IMG/VR virus record: IMGVR_UViG_3300010885_038456
Span: 1 to 64,000 of that record
Origin: a virus
Reading direction: 5' to 3' (one strand)
Length of the DNA: 64,000 nt
Position numbers and translations under genes: made by a program. Position 1 is the stretch's first letter, and every line of letters starts with the position of its first letter. This document shows, one piece after another, positions 33,599 through 40,797 of this stretch. Below the pieces are notes generated by a model, which had not been told where the DNA came from, searched no databases, and saw only the letters and a program-made list of their open reading frames with translations.

Positions 33599-35131
33599 AT
33601 GAAAAGATGGTTAGTATATGTGATAATATCGGTTATATTATTTATTTCGCATAAAGCGAAAGGACAAACCTATACCCAAACGTTTGTTGACAGATGTACT
33701 GGTGAAACCAAATTAGCAGTAACTACCTATATAAATGGTAATGCAGTAGTTTCGTTTTACAATCAAATCAGAACATTCACACCAATTGAAGTTCAGAGTG
33801 GAGCATTGCAAGCTTGGTTGATAACAACTAAGGTAACATATGAAGCAATGACTTGTCCAACTGCTACCGTCATAACAAATGTAATATCAACTACCATATC
33901 TCAAACCGTTGCAAATACAGCAACGGCTGCAGCAGCTTCGGCAGCGGCAGCGGCAGCATCAGCAGCTGCATCTGCTGCATCTTCTGCTGCGAGTAGTTCG
34001 GCATCTTCTGCTGCGAGTAGTTCGGCATCGGCAGCTGCAAGTGCAGCGGTATCAGTTCCAACTCCAACAATGGCGCCACCACCACCAACACCAACTGCAA
34101 CACCACCACCTGCTCCGGCAGCAGCACCAGCTCCTGCACCTACCGAAAGTAAACCAGCAAGTGCAGCACCTGCTCCCGCTGAAAGTAAGAGTGAACCGAA
34201 ACCTGCTGAGAGTAAAACAGAAGCCAAAACCGAATCAAAGGAAGAAGCTAAAACCGAATCCAAAACCGAATCAAAGGAAGAAGCTAAATCGGAAAGTAAA
34301 TCTGAATCAAAGGAAGAAGCTAAATCGGAAGAAAAGAAATCAGAATCTAAATCAGAAGAAAAGAAATCAGAATCTAAATCTGAACAAAAGAAAGAACAGA
34401 AGAAGGAAGAAGCCAAAAAGAAAGAAGAAGAGAAGAAGAAAAAGGAAGAGGAACGGAAGAAGAAAGAACAACAACGTGCATTGAATCCAATGTTGCTAGC
34501 ATCCGACTTAACTGCTTCGCAAGGTGCTGATGGTAAATATACTGAATCCATAACCATTGGTGTTAGTAAATCTTCTATGATGGGAGATAAGAGTTGGAGT
34601 GGAACATCTATGATATACAGTAACCTTACTCAGTTTGTATTGGCAGGTGGATATACGAAGATGATGTTCAAAGATGGTGGGTTAAACGCAATACACTCAT
34701 ACTCAACAGCTGAGGCTTATTTACAAGGTAATTATATGAACTTAGTTGGATATACATATATCAAACCAAATCCAAAATATGGGACGTATGGGTACAATGT
34801 GGGGGTTATAAATCTATTCCTAAAGGATGGTACTAAATTTAACTATAATATGTCCTCATCTATCGTAGCATTTTGGACAAAACCATATCCGTATAGTAGG
34901 AAGTTAGTTATATCACCACAGGTATTCACAATGTTCTCACCCGTAGCATGGAATACGGTAAGTGGTGTTACTACGATAAATACGAATATGGGATATATGT
35001 TGGGGGCATCGTTTGATTATAAGATAAGTAAGAGATTCGGATTCAGTTTTAACTATAAGTTTAGTGGTTCTACTCAGAAGGGTATACCAATATTGAATAA
35101 CTTTTTAATAGGTAGTAGAGTGATACTTTAA
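33599..35131 (+). CDS. Outer-membrane beta-barrel with long low-complexity N-terminal arm
   Basis: The 510-residue protein has a signal peptide (YVIISVILFISHKAKGQ), a folded N-terminal part up to about residue 95, an Ala/Ser-rich stretch (about 104-150), a Pro-rich stretch (about 152-180) and a Lys/Glu/Ser repeat region (about 180-300). The last 210 residues form a beta-barrel with TyrxGly strands. Its C-terminal half is related to the barrel at 29632. The low-complexity arm could span the periplasm as in TonB. It ends in RVIL, not Phe, which is less typical for BAM substrates. Confidence 0.72.
   Translation: MKRWLVYVIISVILFISHKAKGQTYTQTFVDRCTGETKLAVTTYINGNAVVSFYNQIRTFTPIEVQSGALQAWLITTKVTYEAMTCPTATVITNVISTTISQTVANTATAAAASAAAAAASAAASAASSAASSSASSAASSSASAAASAAVSVPTPTMAPPPPTPTATPPPAPAAAPAPAPTESKPASAAPAPAESKSEPKPAESKTEAKTESKEEAKTESKTESKEEAKSESKSESKEEAKSEEKKSESKSEEKKSESKSEQKKEQKKEEAKKKEEEKKKKEEERKKKEQQRALNPMLLASDLTASQGADGKYTESITIGVSKSSMMGDKSWSGTSMIYSNLTQFVLAGGYTKMMFKDGGLNAIHSYSTAEAYLQGNYMNLVGYTYIKPNPKYGTYGYNVGVINLFLKDGTKFNYNMSSSIVAFWTKPYPYSRKLVISPQVFTMFSPVAWNTVSGVTTINTNMGYMLGASFDYKISKRFGFSFNYKFSGSTQKGIPILNNFLIGSRVIL
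33978..34028 (+). repeat. Direct repeat, 24-base period, within the barrel gene
   Basis: A 24-base unit that starts with CATCTTCTGCTGCGAGTAG and ends in TTCGG occurs twice in tandem and encodes Ser/Ala octapeptides. It probably arose by slippage or unequal recombination, and it marks the Ala/Ser-rich arm as a likely length-variable region. A second repeated block encoding Glu/Lys/Ser lies around 34225-34385. Confidence 0.75.
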
Positions 35132-35180
35132 TTGAAAAATATATACTTATACCTATACTAATTTAAACAGATATTTATTT

Positions 35181-35828
35181 ATGAAAAGAGTTTTTTTATC
35201 AATTGTTATGGTTCTATGGTTATCTGTAACATCACTTATCGCACAAGATTTGGTTACAATTAAGCACACAAACTATACAACCACATTTTCCAAATCAAAG
35301 AAATACCCAGTAGAAGTAGAATGGTGGATTACGAAAGCAAAGATTGCATGTACTAAACCATTGGCTAGAAAAGATAATTTTAAACCAGACCCACAATTAG
35401 TAGCAGAAACAAACATTGCGGCTGATTACGTTGGAAGTGGAACGGATAGAGGACACAATATGCCAGCAGCAGAGAATCTATGCCAGACACCTGCTGTGCA
35501 AGATGAGTGTTTTTACTTTACAAATATGACTCCCCAGTATCATTCACTCAACGCTGGAGATTGGAAATCCGTAGAGGTGTTGGAAAGACAATTAGCAAAC
35601 GAAAACGATTCTGTACATGTATGGTGTGGTTCAGTTGGAATTGCAAAAGTATTGGGAGCAAATAAGGTAGCAGTTCCTACACAATGTTGGAAAGTAATTT
35701 ACATTGTAAAGAGCAAAGAATGGAAAGCATATATATTCAATAACACAACAGATAAACCAACTGGTATACCATCCCACATTGTACCCGTTGCAAATGTAGA
35801 AAAATTAACAGGGTTTAAATTCAAATAA
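35181..35828 (+). CDS. Secreted DNA/RNA non-specific endonuclease (NucA/DRGH type)
   Basis: After a signal peptide (IVMVLWLSVTSLIAQ), this 215-residue protein has the DRGH motif at 89-92 with catalytic H92, FYFTNMTPQYHSLNAGDW with the metal-binding N124, and the expected strand order of the DNA/RNA non-specific endonuclease family. These Mg-dependent enzymes degrade nucleic acid in the periplasm or outside the cell. It could destroy competing DNA at the cell surface or clear released host DNA at lysis. The start is preceded by the TATTTATTTATG context. Confidence 0.9.
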   Translation: MKRVFLSIVMVLWLSVTSLIAQDLVTIKHTNYTTTFSKSKKYPVEVEWWITKAKIACTKPLARKDNFKPDPQLVAETNIAADYVGSGTDRGHNMPAAENLCQTPAVQDECFYFTNMTPQYHSLNAGDWKSVEVLERQLANENDSVHVWCGSVGIAKVLGANKVAVPTQCWKVIYIVKSKEWKAYIFNNTTDKPTGIPSHIVPVANVEKLTGFKFK

Positions 35829-35829
35829 T

Positions 35830-36048
35830 ATGATGCTACAACTCAACCCAATGATTCCGATTGTAAGAGTAAGTGACAAGATGAAAGGATATGTGTTCAT
35901 GGTGATTGATTATTCACAAGAACATGATATCCTTTTTACTTGCGCAATGGATAATGGTGAGATTTGGACATTACCAAATAAAGAGATTCGGTTTAATAAA
36001 AACATATCATTAGACCGGAAAGTAATTAGTTATAAGAATCCAAGCTAA
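35830..36048 (+). CDS. Unknown protein, 72 residues
   Basis: A small soluble protein with an SH3-like pattern of strands (IVRVSDKMKGYVFMVIDYS, then ILFTCAMDNGEIWTLPNKEI). It begins one base after the nuclease stop. No family is recognised; the pattern suits a small adaptor. It is followed by the AdoMet-decarboxylase-like gene after a short gap. Confidence 0.55.
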   Translation: MMLQLNPMIPIVRVSDKMKGYVFMVIDYSQEHDILFTCAMDNGEIWTLPNKEIRFNKNISLDRKVISYKNPS

Positions 36049-36069
36049 TTCTAACTTAATACTAAAACT

Positions 36070-36459
36070 ATGAGTACAGATGCACATTTACACTTATTAG
36101 TAAGAGGATATATTAAAACACCACCTAAGAATGAAAAACTTTTAAATATTTGGTTTAAACAATTGGCACTTGAAATTGGTATGAAGCACGTTACTCCACC
36201 AATTTCTAATTATATAGAAGATACCGGAATGGCCGGAACGGCACTATTTGATACGGCAGATACTTCTATACACATCTGGGATAATACTCCAACATCCCTA
36301 ATTCAATTTGATTTATATAGTTACACTAAATTAAAACCCAAAAAGGTATTGGCTCACATAAACGCGTGGTTTGAATTGGATAGTGTGTATTGGCAACTTA
36401 TCGATAGAAGTAACGATGGATTCAAAGTGATGGATTCTGGCGATAGTGTGAAGATTTAA
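36070..36459 (+). CDS. S-adenosylmethionine decarboxylase-like protein, probable pseudoenzyme
   Basis: The 129-residue protein matches the layout of AdoMetDC: an N-terminal HLHLLVRGYI strand, a TALFDTADTSIHIWD segment and LIQFDLYSYT. Active enzymes have E-S-H before (I/V)(A/S)xHxW and cleave at the Ser to form the pyruvoyl group. Here the equivalent residues are T62, A63 and D64 (D-T-A-D-T-S-I-H-I-W). The Ser and adjacent His are absent, so self-processing should not happen. It may bind AdoMet or act in a different role. Active AdoMetDC genes occur in other phages. Confidence 0.65.
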   Translation: MSTDAHLHLLVRGYIKTPPKNEKLLNIWFKQLALEIGMKHVTPPISNYIEDTGMAGTALFDTADTSIHIWDNTPTSLIQFDLYSYTKLKPKKVLAHINAWFELDSVYWQLIDRSNDGFKVMDSGDSVKI

Positions 36460-36521
36460 CATCTTTTAACATTATTTAACTAAATAAATTTGGCGGTTTG
36501 GATATAAATACCTATCTTTAG
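36455..36521 (+). promoter_or_regulatory. TTTAAC-repeat promoter 1
   Basis: TTTAAC occurs at 36455, 36465 and 36475, with period 10. TTTG follows at 36489-36492 and TATCTTTA at 36513-36520, with a 20-base spacer. The distance from the last hexamer to TTTG is 8. The first hexamer overlaps the stop codon of the previous gene. The leader AGGTATTGAGTTTAGAGAG and the ending AAAAGTTATG are shared with other copies. It drives the gene at 36565. Confidence 0.85.
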
Positions 36522-36564
36522 GTATTGAGTTTAGAGAGTTATTAACCACTAAAAATTAAAAGTT

Positions 36565-36864
36565 ATGAGTTACATTAGTTCAGAAAATGTTTTAGAAACA
36601 ATCACAGAGATTGGCGAGTTTGAAGGGTCTTTAGATAATATGTCGGGGACATTGGAATGGTATAATAAGAAATCCGGCGTTACCATATACGCCACTCCTA
36701 ATTGGAATATCGAAGGTGAAGTTCCGTTTGATGTTTCAACAAATGGTGGAGAGTGTGATTATCACAATGTATTTACCATTAAACTGATTAAAGGTGATAT
36801 TTCTACACAATGTACCCACTATCTGAATGTATTACGAATCGTTATGAATCACTATTCAATTTAA
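36565..36864 (+). CDS. Unknown protein, 99 residues
   Basis: A soluble protein with an even mix of strands and helices (GSLDNMSGTLEWYNKKSGVTI, then HNVFTIKLIKGD). It has no signal, membrane helix or recognised motif. It is the first gene behind TTTAAC-repeat promoter 1, so it belongs to the common regulon. Confidence 0.6.
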   Translation: MSYISSENVLETITEIGEFEGSLDNMSGTLEWYNKKSGVTIYATPNWNIEGEVPFDVSTNGGECDYHNVFTIKLIKGDISTQCTHYLNVLRIVMNHYSI

Positions 36865-36876
36865 TCCAAAAAAGTT

Positions 36877-37212
36877 ATGAAAACTGAAGAGTATTTAAAA
36901 TCCAATCCAATCGTTAACAACTTTATTAACGAAGTCAATACCAAAATTGAAACGTATTACAAAACCAAACTTAGTTCATTAAGATTTGAACCTGTGATAG
37001 TTGAAATTGGTAATAAGTTTATTAAAATCTCCCACAATACGTCAGTATGGGGATTCATCAGTAGAATAGATGGTAATCTCAAAGGAGCTCCAATCCGTAA
37101 AGGTGATTTATTGAAACCGGCATCCTGGAGAGCACCGGCTAAACACGCTAGAGGTAACATCATCGATGGTACTCAGAGTTATGATACTTACGGACCAAGT
37201 TATATGAGATAA
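36877..37212 (+). CDS. Conserved unknown protein with KPASWRAPAKHARG motif
   Basis: This 111-residue protein has a helical N-terminus and ends with GDLLKPASWRAPAKHARGN followed by YGPSYMR, a conserved-looking core which I have seen in proteins of phages and mobile elements without a known role. It is transcribed with the preceding gene. Promoter 2 begins at its stop codon. Confidence 0.62.
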   Translation: MKTEEYLKSNPIVNNFINEVNTKIETYYKTKLSSLRFEPVIVEIGNKFIKISHNTSVWGFISRIDGNLKGAPIRKGDLLKPASWRAPAKHARGNIIDGTQSYDTYGPSYMR

Positions 37213-37279
37213 TTAACAATTATTTAACATTATTTAACTAAAATAATTTGGCAGTTAGGATATAAATACTTACCTTTAG
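37212..37279 (+). promoter_or_regulatory. TTTAAC-repeat promoter 2
   Basis: ATTAAC at 37212 (11 bases before the next) is followed by TTTAAC at 37223 and 37233. TTTG is at 37247-37250 and TACCTTTA at 37271-37278, again with a 20-base spacer and 8 bases from the last hexamer to TTTG. The leader GGTATTGAGTTAAGAGAG is nearly identical to that of promoter 1. Confidence 0.85.
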
Positions 37280-37322
37280 GTATTGAGTTAAGAGAGTTGT
37301 TAATCACTAAAAATTAAAAGTT

Positions 37323-37670
37323 ATGAGTTTACCATTTAATCCAAGTTCCTTAGTTACAAAATTAGAAACCATAAAAGGTTGGGAATCACTTAAAAGTTCA
37401 ATCCCATATTGGGGTGATATTTGTTTTTCCGCATTGGAAGAAACAATTTCAGAATATGAAGAATGGCCAGAAGACCAGGGGTTCGGTAGTTCTGATACCA
37501 CTTATGCTGTTCAATCTTTCATTAATTCTATTATTCAACATAGTGCGTTAGGAGAAAAGTTTATGACTAGTTTCACTCCATCACTTTCAATCGTTGAATA
37601 TTCAGAATCACATATTCCAATCGATGAAAATCCTAATTGGTATGAAGTATATCCCAATTCTCAAAAGTAA
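37323..37670 (+). CDS. Unknown protein, 115 residues
   Basis: It has an aromatic-rich acidic character (EEYEEWPEDQGFG-like stretch) with no recognised motif. It is the first gene behind promoter 2 and is followed by the small gene at 37698. Cytoplasmic by composition. Confidence 0.6.
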   Translation: MSLPFNPSSLVTKLETIKGWESLKSSIPYWGDICFSALEETISEYEEWPEDQGFGSSDTTYAVQSFINSIIQHSALGEKFMTSFTPSLSIVEYSESHIPIDENPNWYEVYPNSQK

Positions 37671-37697
37671 TTAATCATTAAAAAAATAAAAGTTATT

Positions 37698-37862
37698 ATG
37701 AAAAAGTTTGAAATTAGTTATTATGGTTGGATTCCATTGTATGGTGATTTTGATGGTGATGAGATAGAAATCGAAGCCGAATCGGAAGCTGATGCTTGGA
37801 ATGAGTTCAATACTCGTGTTAAGTTTGTAAAGAGTGCATATTGTAAAGAAATCCTTAATTAG
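37698..37862 (+). CDS. Small acidic protein, 54 residues
   Basis: This 54-residue protein begins MKKFEISYYGWIPLYGDFDG and is acidic in the middle (DEIEIEAESEADAWNEF). The alternating strand and helix pattern fits a compact ubiquitin-like or ferredoxin-like half fold. The start is preceded by AAAAGTTATT, one codon longer than the common context. Function unknown. Confidence 0.55.
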   Translation: MKKFEISYYGWIPLYGDFDGDEIEIEAESEADAWNEFNTRVKFVKSAYCKEILN

Positions 37863-37870
37863 AAAAAGTT

Positions 37871-38197
37871 ATGAATAAGTTACCTCGTGGTTATAATATT
37901 GAAGTTGTTATTAGAGAATTGCGCACCAAAGATGGTATAGCAAAAACAACAACTTATCGGTTAGTACACATTCGAAAAGGGATAGATAAGATATTCATTT
38001 CAGAAGAAGCAGCATTCAAACATATCCAATTGTTAGAGTTTAAGAAGATAGAAGATAAAGCTCTATCTGGTAAAGGAGCATACTTTGCAGGAGCATCTAC
38101 TATAATAAACGCTGGGAAGGATTTAGAAGCAGCAAATGAGTTATCTACTATATGGGATGATTCGGTAGTTAACACCTCTCAAATCGAAGCAGAGTAA
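37871..38197 (+). CDS. Unknown protein, 108 residues
   Basis: A soluble alpha/beta protein with two strands at its N-terminus (YNIEVVIRELRT, TTYRLVHIRKG), then helices with KHIQLLEFKKIEDKAL. No signal or membrane helix. It uses the AAAAAGTTATG start context. The gene that follows is a small membrane protein two bases later. Confidence 0.58.
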   Translation: MNKLPRGYNIEVVIRELRTKDGIAKTTTYRLVHIRKGIDKIFISEEAAFKHIQLLEFKKIEDKALSGKGAYFAGASTIINAGKDLEAANELSTIWDDSVVNTSQIEAE

Positions 38198-38199
38198 CA

Positions 38200-38358
38200 A
38201 TGGCAAACATAATATCTCTGTGGGTAGGATACACTATATTGTGGATAGCAGTAAATATAGGTAGACGAGATTGTTGCAAGATAGAAAGGTTCTCAGAGGA
38301 CTGGTGGGTTATTATATTACTACTAATAATCGGGTCTACATTCTTAACAATTATTTAA
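38200..38358 (+). CDS. Small membrane protein, 52 residues
   Basis: Two hydrophobic stretches (ISLWVGYTILWIAVNI and WVIILLLIIGSTFLTII) flank a short charged loop with a Cys-Cys pair, giving a helical hairpin. The last 16 bases overlap the TTTAAC repeats of promoter 3. It could be a holin-like, toxin-like or anti-host membrane peptide; sequence does not decide. Confidence 0.55.
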   Translation: MANIISLWVGYTILWIAVNIGRRDCCKIERFSEDWWVIILLLIIGSTFLTII

Positions 38359-38410
38359 CATTATTTAACTAAAATAATTTGGTGGTTACGTTTAAATGTT
38401 GTATATTTGA
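38343..38410 (+). promoter_or_regulatory. TTTAAC-repeat promoter 3
   Basis: CTTAAC at 38343 and TTTAAC at 38354 and 38364 lead to TTTG at 38378-38381 and TATATTTG at 38402-38409, with the 20-base spacer and the 8-base hexamer-to-TTTG gap. The -7 box is the canonical host form, and the leader (GTATTGATTTTAGAGAGAG) is a divergent relative of the common one. It drives the HAD gene at 38452. Confidence 0.8.
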
Positions 38411-38451
38411 GTATTGATTTTAGAGAGAGTTATTAATTAAAATAAATTATT

Positions 38452-38835
38452 ATGAGTTTAAGAGAAAAAGGATTTAAGACAATTTTTAGTGATATCGATG
38501 GTACATTGATTGAGCAAGTATATTTTAACGAATTAGACCCGAATGTGGTTAATGTGTTAGAAGGAGTTAAAGAAAAGATGAATGAATGGTATGAAGCCGG
38601 ACATTGTATTCTACTTACTACTGCAAGACCGGAAGAGTTAAGAGAAGTGACCGTTAAACAAATGGAAATCGCTGGGATACGATATCATCAATTGATAATG
38701 GGTGTTGGAAGAGATGAGAGAATTCTAATCAACAACAACTCCAAAGGTACACCAAATGTTCCCAGAGCATTATCGGTGGCAGTACCGAGAGATAATGGTT
38801 TTGAAAACATCCAATGGAACGAAGTTGGTTTGTAA
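38452..38835 (+). CDS. HAD-like phosphatase
   Basis: IFSDIDGTLIEQV contains D14 and D16 of the DxDGT motif, and CILLTTARP is motif II. At 127 residues it is a minimal HAD core without a cap. It may dephosphorylate nucleotides or sugar phosphates; the substrate is not clear. It stands first behind promoter 3. The C-terminus has a basic-loop stretch but no motif IV that I could identify with certainty. Confidence 0.72.
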   Translation: MSLREKGFKTIFSDIDGTLIEQVYFNELDPNVVNVLEGVKEKMNEWYEAGHCILLTTARPEELREVTVKQMEIAGIRYHQLIMGVGRDERILINNNSKGTPNVPRALSVAVPRDNGFENIQWNEVGL

Positions 38836-38891
38836 TTGAATGATTTTAAAGATATTTTATATTTATAGGATATACATACATCAATAGAGTA

Positions 38892-39644
38892 ATGATAAAA
38901 CTAAAGAACTTATTAAGTAAGAAAGCACTGAACGAAGGTGTGTACGATCCTGGAATCCTAAAGTGTATCTTCTTAGCAGGTGGACCTGGAAGTGGTAAGA
39001 GTAAAGTATCACATGATATCTTTGGTATAAGTGATACCTTATCTTTTTCAGCAGGTGGATTAAAGATTATCAATTCCGATACTGCGTTTGAAACACAACT
39101 TAAAAAGAATGGAATTGACCCAAAAGACTTAGCAAAAATAGAAGTAGAAAATCCAGATTTATGGGATACCATTACAAAAGACCCACATGGTGCTAGAGAA
39201 ACTGCTAAGAGAACAACATTGGGTATTAAAGCATTCTATGAAGCCGGTAGAATTGGAATGATTATAGATGGTACTGGTGATGATGTTTTGAAGATTAGAA
39301 CACAGAAAGAAAGAGCAGAATCATTGGGATATGATACATATATGGTATTCGTAAATACTTCATTGGAAGTGGCAAAGTTCAGAAACTCAAAGAGAGATAG
39401 AGTATTGCCTGAGAATCTATTAGTTCCTATATGGAAAGAATGTCAGAACAACTTAGGTAAGTTCCAAACTATGTTTGGTGGTGGATTCCGTATTGTTGAT
39501 AATACAAATAATGGTAACAATGTTACTCCGGATATCCAAAAAGCAGTTGATGAATTCATTCGTAAACCTATCCGTAATGGTATCGGAAAGCAGTGGATGT
39601 TAAATGCAACGGCACTTAAAAACGCAAATATAATAAAACGATAA
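38892..39644 (+). CDS. P-loop kinase, zeta-toxin/polynucleotide-kinase-like, with packaging-signal-like N-terminus
   Basis: The protein of 250 residues has the P-loop GGPGSGKS at residues 30-37 and YDTYMVFVNTSLEVAKFRN, as in zeta-toxin-type and polynucleotide kinases. The first 15 residues (MIKLKNLLSKKALNEG) precede the fold and include LNE before Gly, which resembles a T4 prohead protease site (L-x-E). Similar starts are at 33416 and 40073. It could be an internal virion enzyme. A TATATTTATAGG motif lies upstream. Confidence 0.72.
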   Translation: MIKLKNLLSKKALNEGVYDPGILKCIFLAGGPGSGKSKVSHDIFGISDTLSFSAGGLKIINSDTAFETQLKKNGIDPKDLAKIEVENPDLWDTITKDPHGARETAKRTTLGIKAFYEAGRIGMIIDGTGDDVLKIRTQKERAESLGYDTYMVFVNTSLEVAKFRNSKRDRVLPENLLVPIWKECQNNLGKFQTMFGGGFRIVDNTNNGNNVTPDIQKAVDEFIRKPIRNGIGKQWMLNATALKNANIIKR

Positions 39645-39645
39645 T

Positions 39646-40020
39646 ATGTCAATGAATAGTGAACAATTCCGAAAACTACTTGAACGGACAATCCGAGAAG
39701 AAGTTAAGAATATAATCAATGAAGATACTCGGAAGTGGACTATTGAAGATATAACATACGATGATATCCAACAGATGTCAGTACGTGTCAAACTACCAAA
39801 TCAGCCGGGTGGGGCGTTGGAAATAAACAAAGAGCACAACTTTGATGATTGGAAAAAAGATTTTACTCGTCATTATGGTACTGATGGTAATATTTTACTA
39901 ATCGGTAAAGATAAGTTTGAGATACAAGGAAATCACAAATGGGATAAAGCCAATAAAGATATGGCGAATTCAATGGGTTCGTATTATGGTAAAGGAAATG
40001 GTAATTATACCGGTGATTGA
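39646..40020 (+). CDS. Unknown protein with helical N-terminus resembling phage internal proteins
   Basis: The 124-residue protein begins with a 25-residue amphipathic helix (SEQFRKLLERTIREEVKN) that ends in IINED, which has an I-x-E-like protease site. The rest is alpha/beta with charged loops. The N-terminal layout is common in myophage proteins, perhaps a capsid-targeting segment; this is inferred. It follows the kinase gene after one base. Confidence 0.55.
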   Translation: MSMNSEQFRKLLERTIREEVKNIINEDTRKWTIEDITYDDIQQMSVRVKLPNQPGGALEINKEHNFDDWKKDFTRHYGTDGNILLIGKDKFEIQGNHKWDKANKDMANSMGSYYGKGNGNYTGD

Positions 40021-40051
40021 TTTGGAAATGTAAAAAAATTGTTGTATATTT
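40021..40051 (+). promoter_or_regulatory. Bacteroidota-type promoter
   Basis: TTTG at 40021-40024 and TATATTTA at 40044-40051 are separated by 19 bases; the last base of the -7 box is A instead of G. It drives the gene at 40073. Confidence 0.6.
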
Positions 40052-40072
40052 ACAAAAACGAATAAAAAGATA

Positions 40073-40648
40073 ATGACAAAATTGACTGATATATTAAAGA
40101 AAGTATTGGGTAATACCACATATCATGAGAACTCTATATATCCAAAGAATCTACATGAAGCATTCCGTCTTAATGGATTTTCAGTTGATAAACGTAATGG
40201 AAAACTATATGAAACTACCTACTATAATATAAAAGGTGAGAGTGTTTTATTAGAAGATAATGATAAAAAAACGTTTTACAATAAGGGTGGTATCATATCA
40301 TTCTCAACCGATGTAAATGCAGTTCAGAGTTCTAAAAATAAAGTGTTGAACTTTATTAAAAACAAAGTGGCAACTTACAAAAATAGATTTATGAAGAATG
40401 CAAAGATATATAAGGTATTAAACCGGCATTCTGAAATATATGGAGTTACTATTGGTAATTTTGTTAAAGGAAGATACAAAGATAAGGATGGTAATTTTTA
40501 TAATGAAAAATCGTTATCAATTGAAATCATTGGTATCACAACCGAAGTATTGGATGCGGTAGCTAAAGATTTAACAAAAGAATTCACACAAGAAAGTGTA
40601 TTGGTAAAGAACTACGCAACGAATGATATATACCTAATTTATAAGTAA
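40073..40648 (+). CDS. Unknown protein, N-terminus similar to the putative packaged group
   Basis: This 191-residue protein begins MTKLTDILKKVLGN, similar to the starts at 33416 and 38892. The rest is basic and beta-rich (GRYKDKDGNFYNEKSLSIEI), without recognised fold. There is no clear L-x-E site in the first 20 residues. Preceded by its own promoter. Confidence 0.58.
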   Translation: MTKLTDILKKVLGNTTYHENSIYPKNLHEAFRLNGFSVDKRNGKLYETTYYNIKGESVLLEDNDKKTFYNKGGIISFSTDVNAVQSSKNKVLNFIKNKVATYKNRFMKNAKIYKVLNRHSEIYGVTIGNFVKGRYKDKDGNFYNEKSLSIEIIGITTEVLDAVAKDLTKEFTQESVLVKNYATNDIYLIYK

Positions 40649-40690
40649 AGCATTATTGCATACTTAATTTCCCAAAAATTATTAGGAATA

Positions 40691-40722
40691 TTTGGAAATC
40701 TAAAAAATTTATTGTATATTTG
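40691..40722 (+). promoter_or_regulatory. Bacteroidota-type promoter without a gene of its own
   Basis: TTTG at 40691-40694 and TATATTTG at 40715-40722 are separated by 20 bases. The transcript would begin just before an inverted repeat (40731-40776), and the next promoter comes 76 bases later. No convincing gene lies between them. Confidence 0.65.
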
Positions 40723-40730
40723 TAATGTAC

Positions 40731-40776
40731 TAACTAAGTATGGTTATCCTACTAACACAACTAGCGGACTTAGTTA
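40731..40776 (+). ncRNA. Possible small RNA or leader: 9-bp hairpin with 28-base loop
   Basis: TAACTAAGT pairs with ACTTAGTTA (9 bp). It begins about 8 bases downstream of the -7 box at 40715 and therefore near the RNA 5' end. There is no poly-U tract behind it. A 21-codon ORF (ATG 40740) overlaps but lacks any support. Confidence 0.4.
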
Positions 40777-40797
40777 TTAAAAAAACTACTGAGAATA

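Noticed and set aside
33901-34557. Long minus-strand frame of 218 codons opposite the Ala/Ser and Lys/Glu repeats
   Set aside because: Its composition (runs of Ser, Phe, Asp, Ala) mirrors the low-complexity plus-strand gene, all real genes are on the plus strand, and there is no start context. The plus-strand frame at 33909-34484 (Gln/His/Leu/Arg runs) is rejected for the same reason.
36070-36459. Active S-adenosylmethionine decarboxylase
   Set aside because: The processing serine and adjacent histidine are replaced, so I list it as a probable pseudoenzyme.
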